From the NCBI GenBank assembly GCA_014529385.2, contig CM043958.1, forward strand, positions 151,326,793 to 151,390,792: a DNA stretch of 64,000 bases, in the 5' to 3' direction. The DNA is from Adiantum capillus-veneris (taxonomy: Eukaryota > Streptophyta > Polypodiopsida > Polypodiales > Pteridaceae). A program made the translations under genes and the position numbers. Each line of letters starts with the position of its first letter. The first letter of the stretch is position 1. Under the pieces are notes generated by a model, which was not told the DNA's origin, did no database searches, and saw nothing but the letters and a program-made list of their open reading frames with translations. Positions 22,427 through 33,331 of this stretch are shown here, in pieces.

Positions 22427-22617
22427 TGAAGGGGATCGGGGAGCACCATAGACAGAGAATGAGAGAGAGAAGGAGACACACGACACAGAGATATGGGTGG
22501 GGAGACTCCAAAGAGTGAGCAGCCCCCTATACACTTATGTTATGTATAAGGTATACAAGTCAGTGGGCGCCCAGAGTCTGGGCGGCCGGGCAAGGCACAA
22601 GCGCCTATACCCCAACA
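22427..22617 (-). mobile_element. 5' LTR of the non-autonomous Copia
   Basis: Identical to 18810-19000. The element's promoter would lie here on the minus strand. Flanking target duplication TAAAG is at 22618-22622. Confidence 0.92.
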
Positions 22618-23539
22618 TAAAGCTCTTGCTTTGTAGATTTGGCATTTGCTTTCAAAACTTGAATCCAAATTTCTTGGCTCTATTTATTGTTTTTTTATTA
22701 TTATTAGGTTAGAAAGAAAGAAAACTATTGAAAATTATTATTAATTGGCCAAAAAAATTGCCAAAATTATTCCTCACAATCATATGCACATACTCTCGAG
22801 AACTCTAGGCATCTCTCCTGTCAAAATTTTTGAATATAGCTCGCTATTATGCCTAATAAGAGCAAAATTTTGCTGATAAGGCAGTAAAAAGGAAAAAATC
22901 TAAGTAACAAAACACACTTTATACAATATACACATGGTTTTTCCTCATCTTGCAGCTTAAGATATTGCAGTATGCTACTCTATCACCCCTTCCCATTATG
23001 AGTCATCCCGAACAAAGGTTTGTGCAATGTGCATGGCCCCAAACAACATGTCTATGCAAGGCCATGAAATGTGGCTCTATCACGCTTATGGAAGAGATGC
23101 ATTGCGTAAAACTATGCTATGCAAGAGGTGGGTATTAAACAAATTGTTCGGTGGTTTCTACTAACGAGTTGTCATCTAAACTACATTTTCCAAACAAAAG
23201 GTGTTGAAGACAAATTGCTCGTTCTTTGATGGTTGGTTTAGTGAGTACGATTGGCCGGTTGATGATCCAGCTTGGCTTGGCTTTGGTTACCCACGTGAAA
23301 AGTGGTTTGGAGACTATGGAGATTTTTGGCGATTGGATGGTTTAGGTCTCCATTGCCATGATGATTATTTGGTTGTTGTGGTCTTCTCTGACATGAACTT
23401 GGGAATTCACTTGTACTTTGGTGAACTCAATGAAGCATTGAGTTGCTTCTTGGATTCTCTCCACCGTTTAGGCTTGTTTGGAGTGGTTCTGGCTCCTTGG
23501 AAGCTTGGCTTGGTTGACTTGGAAAGTTGATTAGAAAAT
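22618..23539. other. No gene seen; AT-rich flank
   Basis: This continues the sequence interrupted at 18809. A plus-strand frame at 23201-23530 contains many Trp, Gly and Leu residues but matches no domain that I know. It probably lies antisense to decayed Gypsy pol continuing from 23540. Confidence 0.45.
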
Positions 23540-24241
23540 ACTACTTTGGGTATCTATATCTATTGCGGCTTGGTTTCCATAATGGTCTTCTTAACCCAAA
23601 CTTGCTTACCCTTTCCGACTACTACGGTGAAATCAAACTCAAGCAATATAATGAACCATCAAACTATGCGGCCAGTATTGCATGGTTTGTTCATTGAGTA
23701 CAATAGCATTTGCTACTGATCCTAAAAAAAATATGATTTTGTTTGTGAGAAGGTAATGTCTAAACTTTTTGACAGCATAGATCATTCCCAATCCCTCTCT
23801 TTTCATGGTCGTATTATTTCACTATGCACTATTGAGTTGTCCACTGGGGTAACAGATTGAAAAATCCACATTGTTCTCTCTAGGTTGTGCCAAGATGCAT
23901 CCAATAGCGTATGCCGACCCATCAACATGGACATGGAAGACCTTGTTCCAATTAAGAGCTTTCAAAATTGGGGTAGAAATTAACCTCTGCTTCAATTGTT
24001 GAAACGCTTTTTCACATTCTTTATTCCACTTGAATTTCGTGATGAGAGAATAGAGAGGTTTTGCAATGATTGCATACATGTAGATATACTTTTGATAATA
24101 GCCACAATGACCCATAAAGGCTTTAACCTCTCTAACTTTAGTGGGTCTTGGAAGAGCAACAATCACTTGTATCTTCTCAAGATATGTGGAAATGCTATTT
24201 TTGGACATAATATGCCCTAAAATCTTACCTTGTCTTACCAT
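23540..24241 (-). pseudogene. pol: Gypsy reverse transcriptase / RNase H remnant
   Basis: Read on the minus strand from 24241, the frame shows the C-terminal part of Ty3/Gypsy reverse transcriptase and its connection: KILGHIMSKNSISTYLEKIQ, VKAFMGHCGYYQKYIYMYA, IIAKPLYSLITKFKW, and then the RNase H start HVHVDGSAYAIGCILAQP. Beyond the stop near 23822 the RNase H continues with stops (MIYAVKKFRHYLLTNKIIFF) to about 23540. The catalytic YVDD part and integrase are not present. The enzyme would copy element RNA into DNA, but this copy is dead. A closely related remnant on the plus strand flanks the Copia at 25-30 kb. Confidence 0.85.
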
Positions 24242-24960
24242 GAGGACACTTTTTTTTTGGGTTTAAGTAAATGAGATAGATAAAGAAAAAATAAAAATTG
24301 GAATTTGTGTAAAGGTGTTGCCTCATCACATGATAGAGGAGACAGGATGCCCAAGTCTTGGGATGAGGATAGGGATATGCCTAGAGAAGTATATGTGAAT
24401 GCTTGAAGATAACTTGATAACTTTAATTATACTAAAGAAAAAATAAATTAAAATATTCTAAAAGAAAAAAAGGTGGCAATGACCTGATAAATGCACACTT
24501 GCAAGGGTATCCAATAGTTTGCATGCTGCTTTTAAAAGCTTGAAATGTATTCTCTGGTTAACATAATTGGAATCTTGTTTTCCTAGTATCATAGTACTAC
24601 CTTGGAAAGGTGCATTTATCATTGGTGGGAGGGTGGATTTCGAAGGGTTATATTGTTGTCCAGAAAGTTGATCCAAATTTTTATGTTGTATATTAAGTTA
24701 CGAACGAGGAAAGGGATTTCAATTTACAGAGTAGGGGTCAAACCTGGGAACGTGGGATATGAGTAGTTGGTAATAGCCCTCATCTGAAGAGAACACATTG
24801 ACGATTGTGCTCAGCCATGCCCAAGAAAAAATCATCGATGACCTGAACCAAGGGTGAATTAGAGAACTCTTGCCAGTTGGCCCTAGAATGTTTGAGTCAA
24901 TTTAGCTTGATGACTTTGAATCTAAAGGTCAATTTGATAAGGAAGTATTTCTTGGCTTTA
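24242..24960. other. No gene seen
   Basis: AT-rich sequence with poly-A and poly-T runs and no recognisable frame. A segment near 24735 (ggggtcaaacctgggaac) faintly resembles a tRNA B box on the minus strand but lacks a matching A box. Confidence 0.5.
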
Positions 24961-25054
24961 AGGGATCCATGTAGATGTCGCACATTTTTCCATTGGATGC
25001 ATACTAACATAGCCAAGTGAGGGAACCATGTATTTTCTCATTTGCTATGCTAAT
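24961..25054 (+). pseudogene. pol: Gypsy RNase H N-terminal fragment, left part
   Basis: The plus strand encodes HVDVAHFSIGCILT, a TAG stop, PSEGTM, and FLICYAN, the start of the Gypsy RNase H domain (the usual form is HVDAS..IG.VL.QP, then P.CYASR). It stops at the 5' LTR of the Copia and resumes in the same register at 30228 after the 3' LTR. The Copia therefore inserted into this Gypsy copy. Confidence 0.75.
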
Positions 25055-25281
25055 TGTTACCGTATACATGTGGTAGTGATGTGTGTGAACACACTAGGAC
25101 CGCCAGGGCATTTTTTCCCTCTTTAGGAGGTTTTTTCCCTCGTGCATTGTATATACGCCCATCACTCTAGGGCTATCCATCTTTCTATTGCACACTAAGT
25201 AACACACTCTCTATTGTGTGCCTTGAGCTTCCTTCGTCTTCTCCAAGATGCGTGTGTTTCTCTGCAACCCTAATTCCAACA
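25055..25281 (+). mobile_element. 5' LTR of the Copia element
   Basis: It begins TGTTACCG and ends TTCCAACA. Differences from the 3' LTR are all single substitutions. The element's promoter and RNA start should lie here; an AT-rich tgtatatac block lies near 25148. Confidence 0.93.
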
Positions 25282-25283
25282 AT

Positions 25284-25295
25284 TGGTATCAGAGC
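25284..25295 (+). other. Primer-binding site (initiator Met-tRNA type)
   Basis: TGGTATCAGAGC, two bases after the 5' LTR. Confidence 0.93.
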
Positions 25296-25643
25296 AGGTC
25301 ACGTCCTCCCGGGCTTAGTCGCCAGCTGCTCCAGCACACGCCTGCTCACTTTCTCCGATTTCAGTGAGCTTTGGCAAGCGTTCGCACGTCGAAAAATGTT
25401 TTGGGCGAGCTCGAAGAGCACGGTCTGCTCAGAATTTTGATTTGGGCTCATTTCGGCCTCCGTTTCCACTACAGGTAGTACTGCACAGGCTATTTCGTCA
25501 TTTTGTGCAGAATTTCTGTCAGTGCCGTTTTCTGCATAACAGGTGCCTTACAGTCTTCTACGGTTTGTGCTATATAGCACAGGTTGTTCCCGCTCCGTTT
25601 CTCCTATTTTCGGGCAGTTTTCACATCAGGTGCAACATTTACC

Positions 25644-27344
25644 ATGGCTGACAACAACAACACAGATGTGTTCAAGATGTTTGCTGCTGAGGACAGGTTG
25701 GATGGGGACAACTACCCTATGTGGGCTTATATGATGCAACATGTTCTTGTGTCATAGGGTGTCTGGAACATTGTGCAGGGCATTGATGTACGTCCTGGTT
25801 CTGAGGATGTAGGCGATGTTGAGGATGTTGCAGGTCTTGCTGCAAGGATTGCAGCTGTTAGAGTTGTTTTGCCTACGGTAGAACAAGCTCGTTGGGATGT
25901 TAAGGATGCGCAGGCTCATGCATTGATTGCGTTGTCTGTGAAGCGCACCATTGTTCCTCACATCCGTTCAGCAAAATCTGCGAAACAGGCTTGGGATATT
26001 TTAGCAGGTCTTTATGCAAGCCGCAATGAGGCTAAAATTGCTTTGCTGCGTAAAGAGCTCGAGTCGAAGATTATGCATGAGGAAGATGATATGGACACTT
26101 TCCTTGCTAGTTTCAAGGATATCAATGAGCAGCTTATTTCTGCAGATGAAGTCATTTCAGACAGTTCCCTTGTGCAGACTGTTCTTGATGCCTTACCAGA
26201 TTCCTACCAGACTTTTGCTAGTACTTGGAGACTGATGACCCAAGGAAATCCAGAAGTTGTCAAGTTTGATGCATTATGCACATTGCTGTTGCAAGAGTCA
26301 CTGTCCAGAAAAAACAGGACTAGACAGCGTGCAGTTGAACAGGATTTTATTGCTTCTCAAAGAAAGGGTGGTAACAACAATGCAGCCACTTCTTATGGTT
26401 CTGCTGCGAGTGGCAAAAATTATGTTCCTAATGCTTCTGCTGGCAGTACTTCGTCTGGCAATTCTGGTGATAAGGGTAAAAAGAAGATGAGTTGCCATTA
26501 TTGTAAAGCCAATGATCACTTGATCAAGTCGTGTCCTAAGTTGAAGGCCAAAGAGGCTAAGAAGAAAGAGGGTGGTTCCACTGCAAATGCTGGTTCCACT
26601 ACAAATGCAGCCATTGTTGAGTCTTCTGTGAAAGGAGACTATGTTGCTGATGTTGATGCAGAATGGGCTTTTAGCGCAGAGTGCACTTACAATCCTGTTG
26701 TCCATGATGCATGCTTGTCAGTTGCTGCAGATTCACATGTGTGGTATTTCGACAGTGGTGCTACAAAGCACATTACCTCACATCGTGAATTGTTTACCTC
26801 TCTCGAGTCTGTCCCTCATGGGAATTCAGTCACTTGTGACAACAACACCTCTTATCCAGTTCAGGGAGTTGGAAAGATTGTGCTCACTGCTGCTAATGGC
26901 AGTTCCTTCACACTTGTTGATGCACTTTATGTACCTGGGATCAAGAAGAATCTCTTGTCTGTATCCGCACTTGGTAGACTTGGACTTGTAGTCAAATTTG
27001 TGGATGACAGATGTACAGTTCATGATCTAAGTTTTGGTGATGAAATTGTTGCATCTGGGCTTTTGTGGCGTGGGCTGTATAAGCTCACTTTGTATGACAA
27101 GTGTGGACAAAATTTTGCAAATGTTGTTGCAGATTCAAGGGCTATTTCAGATGCAAAACTTTGGCATGCACGTTTTGGTCATCTGAATTTTGCCAGTTTG
27201 CTGCGTTTGCAAAAATCTGATATGGTTGCTTCTTTGCCGCCTCTTGAAGCACCTGTCAAACATGTTTGTGAAGGGTGTATTTTGGGTAAGATGCAGCATT
27301 CTAAATTTCCAAAGGATGGTTCAGTTCGGGCCACATGCAGGTAG
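25644..27344 (+). pseudogene. gag-pol: Copia gag, protease and integrase N-terminus
   Basis: ATG at 25644 (context accATGG) starts 566 codons to a TAG at 27342, with one internal TAG at 25755 where relatives have Gln (VLVS-stop-GVW). Gag occupies about residues 1-280 (LDGDNYPMWAYMMQ, AWDILAGLY, LDALPDSYQTF). A zinc knuckle CHYCKANDHLIKSC begins near residue 284. The aspartic protease follows with WYFDSGATKHITSHRELF; its catalytic Asp is near 370. The integrase zinc-binding part shows HARFGHLN and CEGCILGKMQ. The products would form the particle, process the polyprotein and begin the integrase. The rest of pol continues downstream in shifted frames. Confidence 0.92.
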
Positions 27345-28434
27345 CAACTTGTGCCTAGTGATGTTTGTGGGCCCATGCAAACTCCGTCCTTGGGCAATTA
27401 CCTGTACTTCGTGACTTTCATTGATGATTACTCCAGGCATGCATGGGTATTTCCGATTAAAGCGAAGTCCGAAGTTTTTATGTGCTTCAAACAATTTCTG
27501 GCTATGGCTGAAAATGTCTCGAAATGTACTATGGGCACCCTCCGTTCCGATCGAGGGAGGGTGCCCATAGTATATGTCTCATGAATTTAATGCATTTCTG
27601 GCTAGTCGTGGGATAAAACACCAATGTACAGTGCCTTAGACACCTCAGCAAAATGGTGTTGCTGAGAGGAAAAACAGGTCACTGACGGAAATGGCACAAT
27701 GTAAGGTCAAAAGTCAAGCTTTGCCGCATTCTTTTTGGCTTGAGGCCATCATGTGTGCCACTTACGTACTTAACAGGTGTCCTACGAAAGCTTTGCAGTC
27801 TATTACTCCATATGAAGCATGGCATGATAAAAAGCCTTCTATTGAGCACATGCGTGTTTTTGGCTGTTTGGCATATGCTTTGGTGCCACAAGTGCAGCGC
27901 AGAAAATTGGACGATAAGGCTGTCAAATGTATTTTTGTTGGTTATAGTGCTGAAAGCAAAGGATACAGGTTGTATCATCCGCAAACAAAACGTATTTTGG
28001 TTTCACGGGATGTAGTGTTTGTGGAAGATTCTATTCAGCCCTTGTTGTCATGTACTAGAGACAGTAATGTAAGCTCACAGGACATTTATGACACTTTGTT
28101 GCCTCTTTTCAGTGGTGGAAATACGAATGTAAGTTCTAATGAGGAAAATGTACATCCTATGGGGGTTTCTCAAAATGTTTTAGATCAACCTATTACTGAT
28201 GCAGATGTACATGATGTACTTGATGAGGAAAGAGCTGAAAATGAGCAGGCTAGAGGTATGCCAAAATGGCTGGTGCACACTTTGCGTGATAGTAAATTGG
28301 ATGCACCTTTGTCTAGTCGTACTCGTTCAGGCTCTCGCCATGCATCTTATGCATCAGATTGTTATGCTTTGGCTGTGTCTAGTTTACATGATGTTGAGGA
28401 GCCTTTGTCTTTTGACGAAGCACAGAATTCAGAA
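27345..28434 (+). pseudogene. pol: Copia integrase core, disrupted
   Basis: The integrase would insert the DNA copy. The core begins LVPSDVCGPMQTPSLGNYLY with its first catalytic Asp, and FIDDYSRHAWVF follows. The second catalytic Asp is at SDRG near 27549, immediately followed by an abnormal 17-bp inverted repeat (27527-27543 and 27556-27572) that replaces the expected GGEY and shifts the frame. Next come a TAG at 27637 and TPQQNGVAERKNRSL with the catalytic Glu. A long frame from 27691 contains the Copia signatures RCPTKALQSITPYEAWH, RVFGCLAYALVP and CIFVGYSAESKGYRLYHP. Not functional. Confidence 0.88.
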
Positions 28435-29440
28435 AATTGGATGGATGCCATGCAATCAGAATATGATGCACTTATAGAGAATGACACATGGACTTTATGT
28501 GATTTGCCTCCTGGCAAAAAGGCCATTGGTACAAAGTGGGTTTACAAGTTGAAACGCAAGCCAGATGGTGAGATTGATCGCCATAAGGCTCGACTTGTTG
28601 CAAAGGGTTATGCACAGCAAAAAGGCATAGATTATGATGAAACTTTTGCTCCCACTTTTCGTATGACTACTGTGCATTGGCAGCTCATTTTGGTTGGGAT
28701 GTACATCAATCAGACATTGTTACTGCTTTCTTGAATGGTGACATATTTGAGGAAGTTTATGTAACGCAGCCTCGCGGTTTTGTCATAAAAGGACAAGAGG
28801 ACAAAGTGTGCAAATGTAACAAGGCTTTGTATGGGTTGAAGCAATCTCCTCATGCTTGGTATGAGAAAGCTAACACTCATTTGGTCAAACAAGGCTTTCG
28901 TAGCAGTCCAACAAAGAGCACATTGTATGTAAAGCGTGAGGGTGATGTATTTCTTATCGTGGTTCTTTATGTTGATGATTTGCTGATCACTGGACCAAAT
29001 GAGAGACATATTGCTGAATTTAAGGCTGATTTGAATGCTACTTCCAAGATGAAAGATTTGGGGCTGTTGCATCATTACTTGGGTATACAGTTTAAGCAGT
29101 GTGATGGTGGTATTGCCTTGTGTCAGAAAAGTTACATAGAGACATTGCTATGTAAGTTTGGACTTGAGGATTGCAAACCTATTGCCACTCCCATGGAAAC
29201 AAGTTTGAAGTTGAGTTTACATGATGCTGGCGATCCTGCTGATGTCACTCTTTACTAAACTGTTGTTGGCTGCCTCATTTATGTATGCAACACGAGGCGG
29301 GATATTCAGTTTGCAGTCTCACAGGTCAAGAGATTTATGCATAGCCCAGGGTCTAAGCATTGGCAGGCTGTCAAGAGGATTGTCCGCTACCTTAGTGGCA
29401 CTTTACATCTTGGCTTGTTTTATCCCAAGGGGGGGATCAT
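28435..29440 (+). pseudogene. pol: Copia reverse transcriptase
   Basis: The domain begins WMDAMQSEYDALIENDTWTL, followed by KWVYKLKRKPDGEIDRHKAR and LVAKGYAQQKGIDYDETFAP. After a frameshift near 28670 it continues QSDIVTAFLNGDIFEEVYV, ALYGLKQSPHAWYEK and the catalytic YVDDLLITG (the two Asp codons at 28974-28979). A TAA near 29256 interrupts just before VVGCLIYVC, and [17 protein letters not shown] marks the end. The enzyme copies the element's RNA into DNA. The catalytic motif is kept, but the frame is broken twice. Confidence 0.92.
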
Positions 29441-29925
29441 TGCCGCCAGACTTACATGCTTTTTCGGACTCAGATTGGGCTGGTTGTTTTGACACGCGAG
29501 TGTCCACAAGTGGTTTTTGTTTCATGCTTGGCAATCCATGTATATCATGGTTGAGCAAGAAGCAACCTACTGTGGCTACTTCGAGTTGTTAGGCTGAGTA
29601 CAGTGCAGTCTTCACAGCTACGGTTGAGTGTGTATGGCTCAGACGCCTTATGGTTGATTTGGGTGTTGGACAGGACACTGCCAACACTATCTACACTGAC
29701 AGTCAGAGCGCATTGGCAGTTGCAAGGAACCCAGTTTTTCATGCTCGCACAAAGCACATTGAGGTGCATTATCACTATGTCAGGGAGAGGCTCTCATCAG
29801 GAGAGATCAGCTTGGCTTATGTGCCAACACAGGACAACCTTGCAGATCTTTTCACAAAGGCATTGTCTCGTGAGAAGCTTGAAGCTTTCCGCAAAGCTAT
29901 GGGCTTACTCCCCTTTGTGGACTGA
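29441..29925 (+). pseudogene. pol: Copia RNase H, nearly intact
   Basis: The frame reads [20 protein letters not shown], then [14 protein letters not shown], a TAG at about 29590, AEYSAVFTATVECVWL, IYTDSQSALAVARNPVFHAR and KHIEVHYHYVRERL. It ends LADLFTKALSREKLEAFR and a stop at 29925. These are the standard landmarks of the Copia RNase H, which removes the RNA strand after reverse transcription. One stop codon at the AEY motif disables it. Confidence 0.9.
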
Positions 29926-30000
29926 TCCTGTCCTCAGGGCATGGCACTTCCCTTTACTCATGTGCCAGCTCTCGTTCACCGCATCACTCCAGGGGGGATT

Positions 30001-30227
30001 TGTTACCATATACATGTGGTAGTGATGTGTGTGAACACACTAGGACCGCCGGGGCATTTTTTCCCGCTTTAGGAGGTTTTTTCCCCCGTGCATTGTATAT
30101 ACGCCCATCACTCTAGGGCTATCCATATTTCTATTGCACACTAAGTAACACACTCTCTATTGTGTGCCTTGAGCTTCCTTCGTCTTCTCCAAGTTGTGTG
30201 TGTTTCTCTGCAACCCTAATTCCAACA
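30001..30227 (+). mobile_element. 3' LTR of the Copia element
   Basis: It begins TGTTACCA directly after the polypurine tract and ends TTCCAACA. It is the same length as the 5' LTR, with seven substitutions between them. Confidence 0.93.
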
Positions 30228-30990
30228 GTAATAGATAGCTCAATACAATTGAGAAAAACTATATGGCCACCAAAAGAGAGGAGTTCCACATGATATATGC
30301 TATGAATAAATTCAAGCATTATCTTTTAGTAAACAAGTTCATATCTTTTGCGGATCACCAAGCCCTTCTTTATCTAGTGAACAAAAGCATTATCTTTTAG
30401 TAAACAAGTTCATATCTTTTGCGGATCACCAAGCCCTTCGTTATCTAGTGAACAAACCCTTCTTTATCTAGTGAATAAGCCCTACAAATGAGATGGATTG
30501 TTAGATGACTCATCATTTTTCTTGAGTTTGAATTTTCTTTTTTTTTCAAGAAAGGAACAAATCATGTGAGAGCTGACCACTTATCAAGAGCCAATGGATG
30601 AAAAAGTGATACTAGGGGATGATGATGATTTACCATATTCTTCTCTATGTAGATGGTCGAAACGAATACACACATTAATGACCATTGCACAATTTGATTT
30701 GCGTATTTCTTTATTCATTACACCCAAATTGATAGGAAAGATTGCTATGCATCAAGTACTAGCAGGAAGGCTATATAGAATAATGCATGAAGGAATTCTC
30801 CTTTTTTGCATAGAACCCCATGAATAGTTCAATTATTTTGAGCAACCTCAAAAGACTATTGTGGATCTTCATTATGCCAAAGACCAACCTATGGAAAGGT
30901 CAGATGGTTAGGAGTGTATTGGACTTCTATAATACAAGATGCAGTAGCATTTATAGACACCTGCAAGCATCATAAAAAATGAGCTCTATA
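30228..30990 (+). pseudogene. pol: Gypsy RNase H and integrase N-terminus, right part
   Basis: Directly after the Copia, the plus strand continues the Gypsy frame with R-stop-LN, IEKNYMATKREEFHMIYAMN, KFKHYLLVNKFISFADHQAL and LYLVNK. A 71-bp duplication follows (30316-30480). The trace then shows FKKGTNHVRADHLSRANG, the conserved end of the RNase H region. Near 30912-30985 GVYWTSIIQDAVAFIDTCKH corresponds to the zinc-binding start of Gypsy integrase. Many stops show it is old. It joins 24961-25054 once the Copia is removed. Confidence 0.85.
30316..30480 (+). repeat. 71-bp tandem duplication plus partial third copy
   Basis: The unit starting gcattatcttttagtaaac occurs at 30316 and 30387, and a third, partial unit (cccttctttatctagtgaa) follows at about 30449. 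It duplicates part of the RNase H frame of the decayed Gypsy copy. Confidence 0.85.
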
Positions 30991-32108
30991 CCACATGTTA
31001 CTCTATTCAAAGTAATGTTGACATCCTTCTGAAGTAAACATAAAGTAGAATTTCTATCAAATAGGACATTCTCAAGAAAAATGAATAAAAAATGTTGAAG
31101 AGAAATTGAAGAAACCCAAAGCTAACCTTAAACAATAAGAGCTTTTTTTTTTTGCTAAAAATGGTCAAAAAACCCAAAAAGTGAGAAATTTTTCAATGCC
31201 AATTTATGGCTGTGATTGAGTAATTGAAGCCAAGCTTGGTTTTTTTAGTGATTTTCAGTCATTTTATTTATACTACTAAAAGTCCAAAATAAATAAGTAA
31301 TAAAGCAAAAAGATTGGAATCAAATTTTGACTTCAAACACTAAATTTTCAAATCCGATGAAATGGATAGAAAAAGTTTGGATCAATTTGGGTGACATCAT
31401 TGAATTACAAGTATCAAATTTACATTTCCTTTATTACTATAACTTGATTTTTGATATATATATATATATATATTCCATCTAGAGTACAAAAAATTGATGA
31501 GAACTAGAATGACCTTTGAGTTGGAATCAAAGGTTTATGCCTTCCTTGTCGGTGAAAATAGTGGACCTACTTGCCAATGATGCTCTCAACTCCTTACTCG
31601 TGGGCCAATCCTCAAGTTTCAATATCTTAATGGCAAAAAATAGATTGAACTTATCTTGAAAAGTCTTCTTTGTTTCTTCAAAATCTTAAAATCCAACATG
31701 GTATTACTAATTTCTATTCAGCTACAAAAATCTGTTAGAAAAGCTCATTGGCTTGACTACTTTCAAGGGAGCTTTTCTTACTCTACCTTGCACTAAAATT
31801 TGTTCATCATTTAAGTCTTGGAAAGAAGAAGTCCCTTTTGTAGGAAAGATGAGGTAGAAACAAGTGAAAGGGTGACGCTGGCTTGCTAAAACAATAGAAA
31901 AGTGATAAAATCATTAGGTTGAGTTTAACTAAAATTATATAAGGTGAAGCATTGTTTGAGAATGTCTCTTTTATTAAGCAACTGAGTTTCCTCCTTGCAA
32001 AGAAGCAAACCGGAATTACTAGCAAAAATTTTGAAATTTGCAAGATCTTTGAACTAAGTTCTTACATGTTTCAACTTTTTTTCCCCCTTTACCATGGTTT
32101 TCTCATTA

Positions 32109-32170
<62 letters not shown>

Positions 32171-33331
32171 CCGCGCACATAGAATTTACTAGAATTATGT
32201 AAGGTGAAGCTTCACTTTAGCATTCTAAAAGAATAGAATGCAACACAAGTCAAGCCATGTGAGGATGTGAAATGAAAGGTGCAATAAAAAGTTCCATTTA
32301 TTATTTTTAAATAGAAGTAACATTTAAGGTAAGTCCAATCATCTTTGAAAACATTAAAAGTATGCATAGTTCAACTCTCCTCTAAGGCTTCTTTTAGAAA
32401 TCCAAAAAGTTCTAACATTGCCTCATTTTGTTTTTTAGCATTGCTACCTCCATTTACTCTTGCACAATCAAATTATTTGCATGTTTTGGGTGTGGCCCTT
32501 CACATACTATTTTTAGTCATAACGTAAGCACCATTTTAAACTTTGAGAGTAGTTTTGGATAGAGCACAACATTAATAGGCTATAAAGTCTATTAGTTATT
32601 GAAACTTATGTGCTAAAAAATTAGTTCAACTATAAAAATTTATTTTTAATATGACATCCTAATGATGGATTGGAGATGCTAGGTAGGTTTTGCATGGTCT
32701 TGCCTTTCCATATAGAAAGTTTGGTTTTGATTGGATCACTTTGGCTTGGTGAAATACTTGTGTTTACCTTGTAGCCATAGTCTAGTTTTCATGATTTGGG
32801 GCTCACTTGAGCTTGGCACCAATCTTGTGACTCGTTTTTTTGAGAGCTTGATACCCTCTTGTAGCCTCCATGCACTAGTTGGGTTGGGTACGTCCTTCAC
32901 ATTGATCATTTTTGTAAAGTTAGGATCGATAGATTTATCTAACATTCATCATGCAATAATAATGATTATAGAGAGTGATTAACTAGATATTAACCCAATG
33001 CTCAATGAACTAGAGTGTAGACAAATGTAGCTTGATTAATCAACACACAAGAGTGATTACACGGCTTATTATATAGGCATAGCATGTAGTGCATATACCT
33101 CTCCCAAGGTAAATTGGCTCTGCTTGAAAGGATAAGATACTATATTGGCCCTTGAACCTTCTCCTTGACCCTTGACCTTTCTACTTGGCTCTTCAAATGA
33201 CTCTTGAGGCATCACATGCAAACACATGGTTTGTCACATGGCTCTACACACATGGCAATCCACATGGAGAGGGGGAATCCACTTGTGGGTTTTGTTGCAC
33301 TAATCACACACACTCCTCTCCTCAAAACTCA
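30991..33331. other. No gene seen; AT-rich, with microsatellites
   Basis: No recognisable coding sequence occurs on either strand. A (TA)n run lies near 31453-31473 and a long (TG)n run at 32110-32167. The cgcccgcgcac block at its end is the only GC-rich spot. Frames across these repeats are artefacts. Confidence 0.6.
32110..32167. repeat. (TG)n microsatellite
   Basis: About 29 uninterrupted TG units followed by a GC-rich stretch of alternating purine and pyrimidine. Confidence 0.95.

Larger units (their letters stand above)
18810..22617 (-). mobile_element. Complete non-autonomous Copia element, recently inserted
   Basis: The element is 3808 bp with 191-bp LTRs that I find identical base for base. 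Both have TG...CA ends and are flanked by TAAAG on each side (18805-18809 and 22618-22622), a perfect 5-bp target duplication. The primer site lies at 22413-22424. The polypurine tract AAGTGGGAGGT lies at 19001-19012, so transcription runs on the minus strand. Inside is a 1.65-kb leader and one long frame. Integrase and the catalytic part of reverse transcriptase are absent, so it must rely on another element's enzymes. Identical LTRs imply very recent movement or gene conversion. Confidence 0.9.
25055..30227 (+). mobile_element. Full-length Copia retrotransposon, inactivated
   Basis: The element is 5173 bp with 227-bp LTRs of equal length that differ at seven positions by my count (about 97% identity). 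It has TG...CA ends, a Met-tRNA primer site at 25284-25295 and a polypurine tract AGGGGGGATT at 29991-30000. It carries gag, protease, integrase, reverse transcriptase and RNase H in Copia order. Flanks are CTAAT (25050-25054) and GTAAT (30228-30232), a target duplication with one change. Several stops and frameshifts make it non-functional. It interrupts a Gypsy RNase H frame. Confidence 0.95.

Noticed and set aside
23201-23530. Trp/Gly-rich 109-codon plus-strand frame as a host gene
   Set aside because: No start context, no domain, and it lies where decayed minus-strand Gypsy pol is expected to continue.
24720-24760. tRNA or SINE B-box-like sequence on the minus strand
   Set aside because: No A box at the right distance and no cloverleaf potential that I could see.
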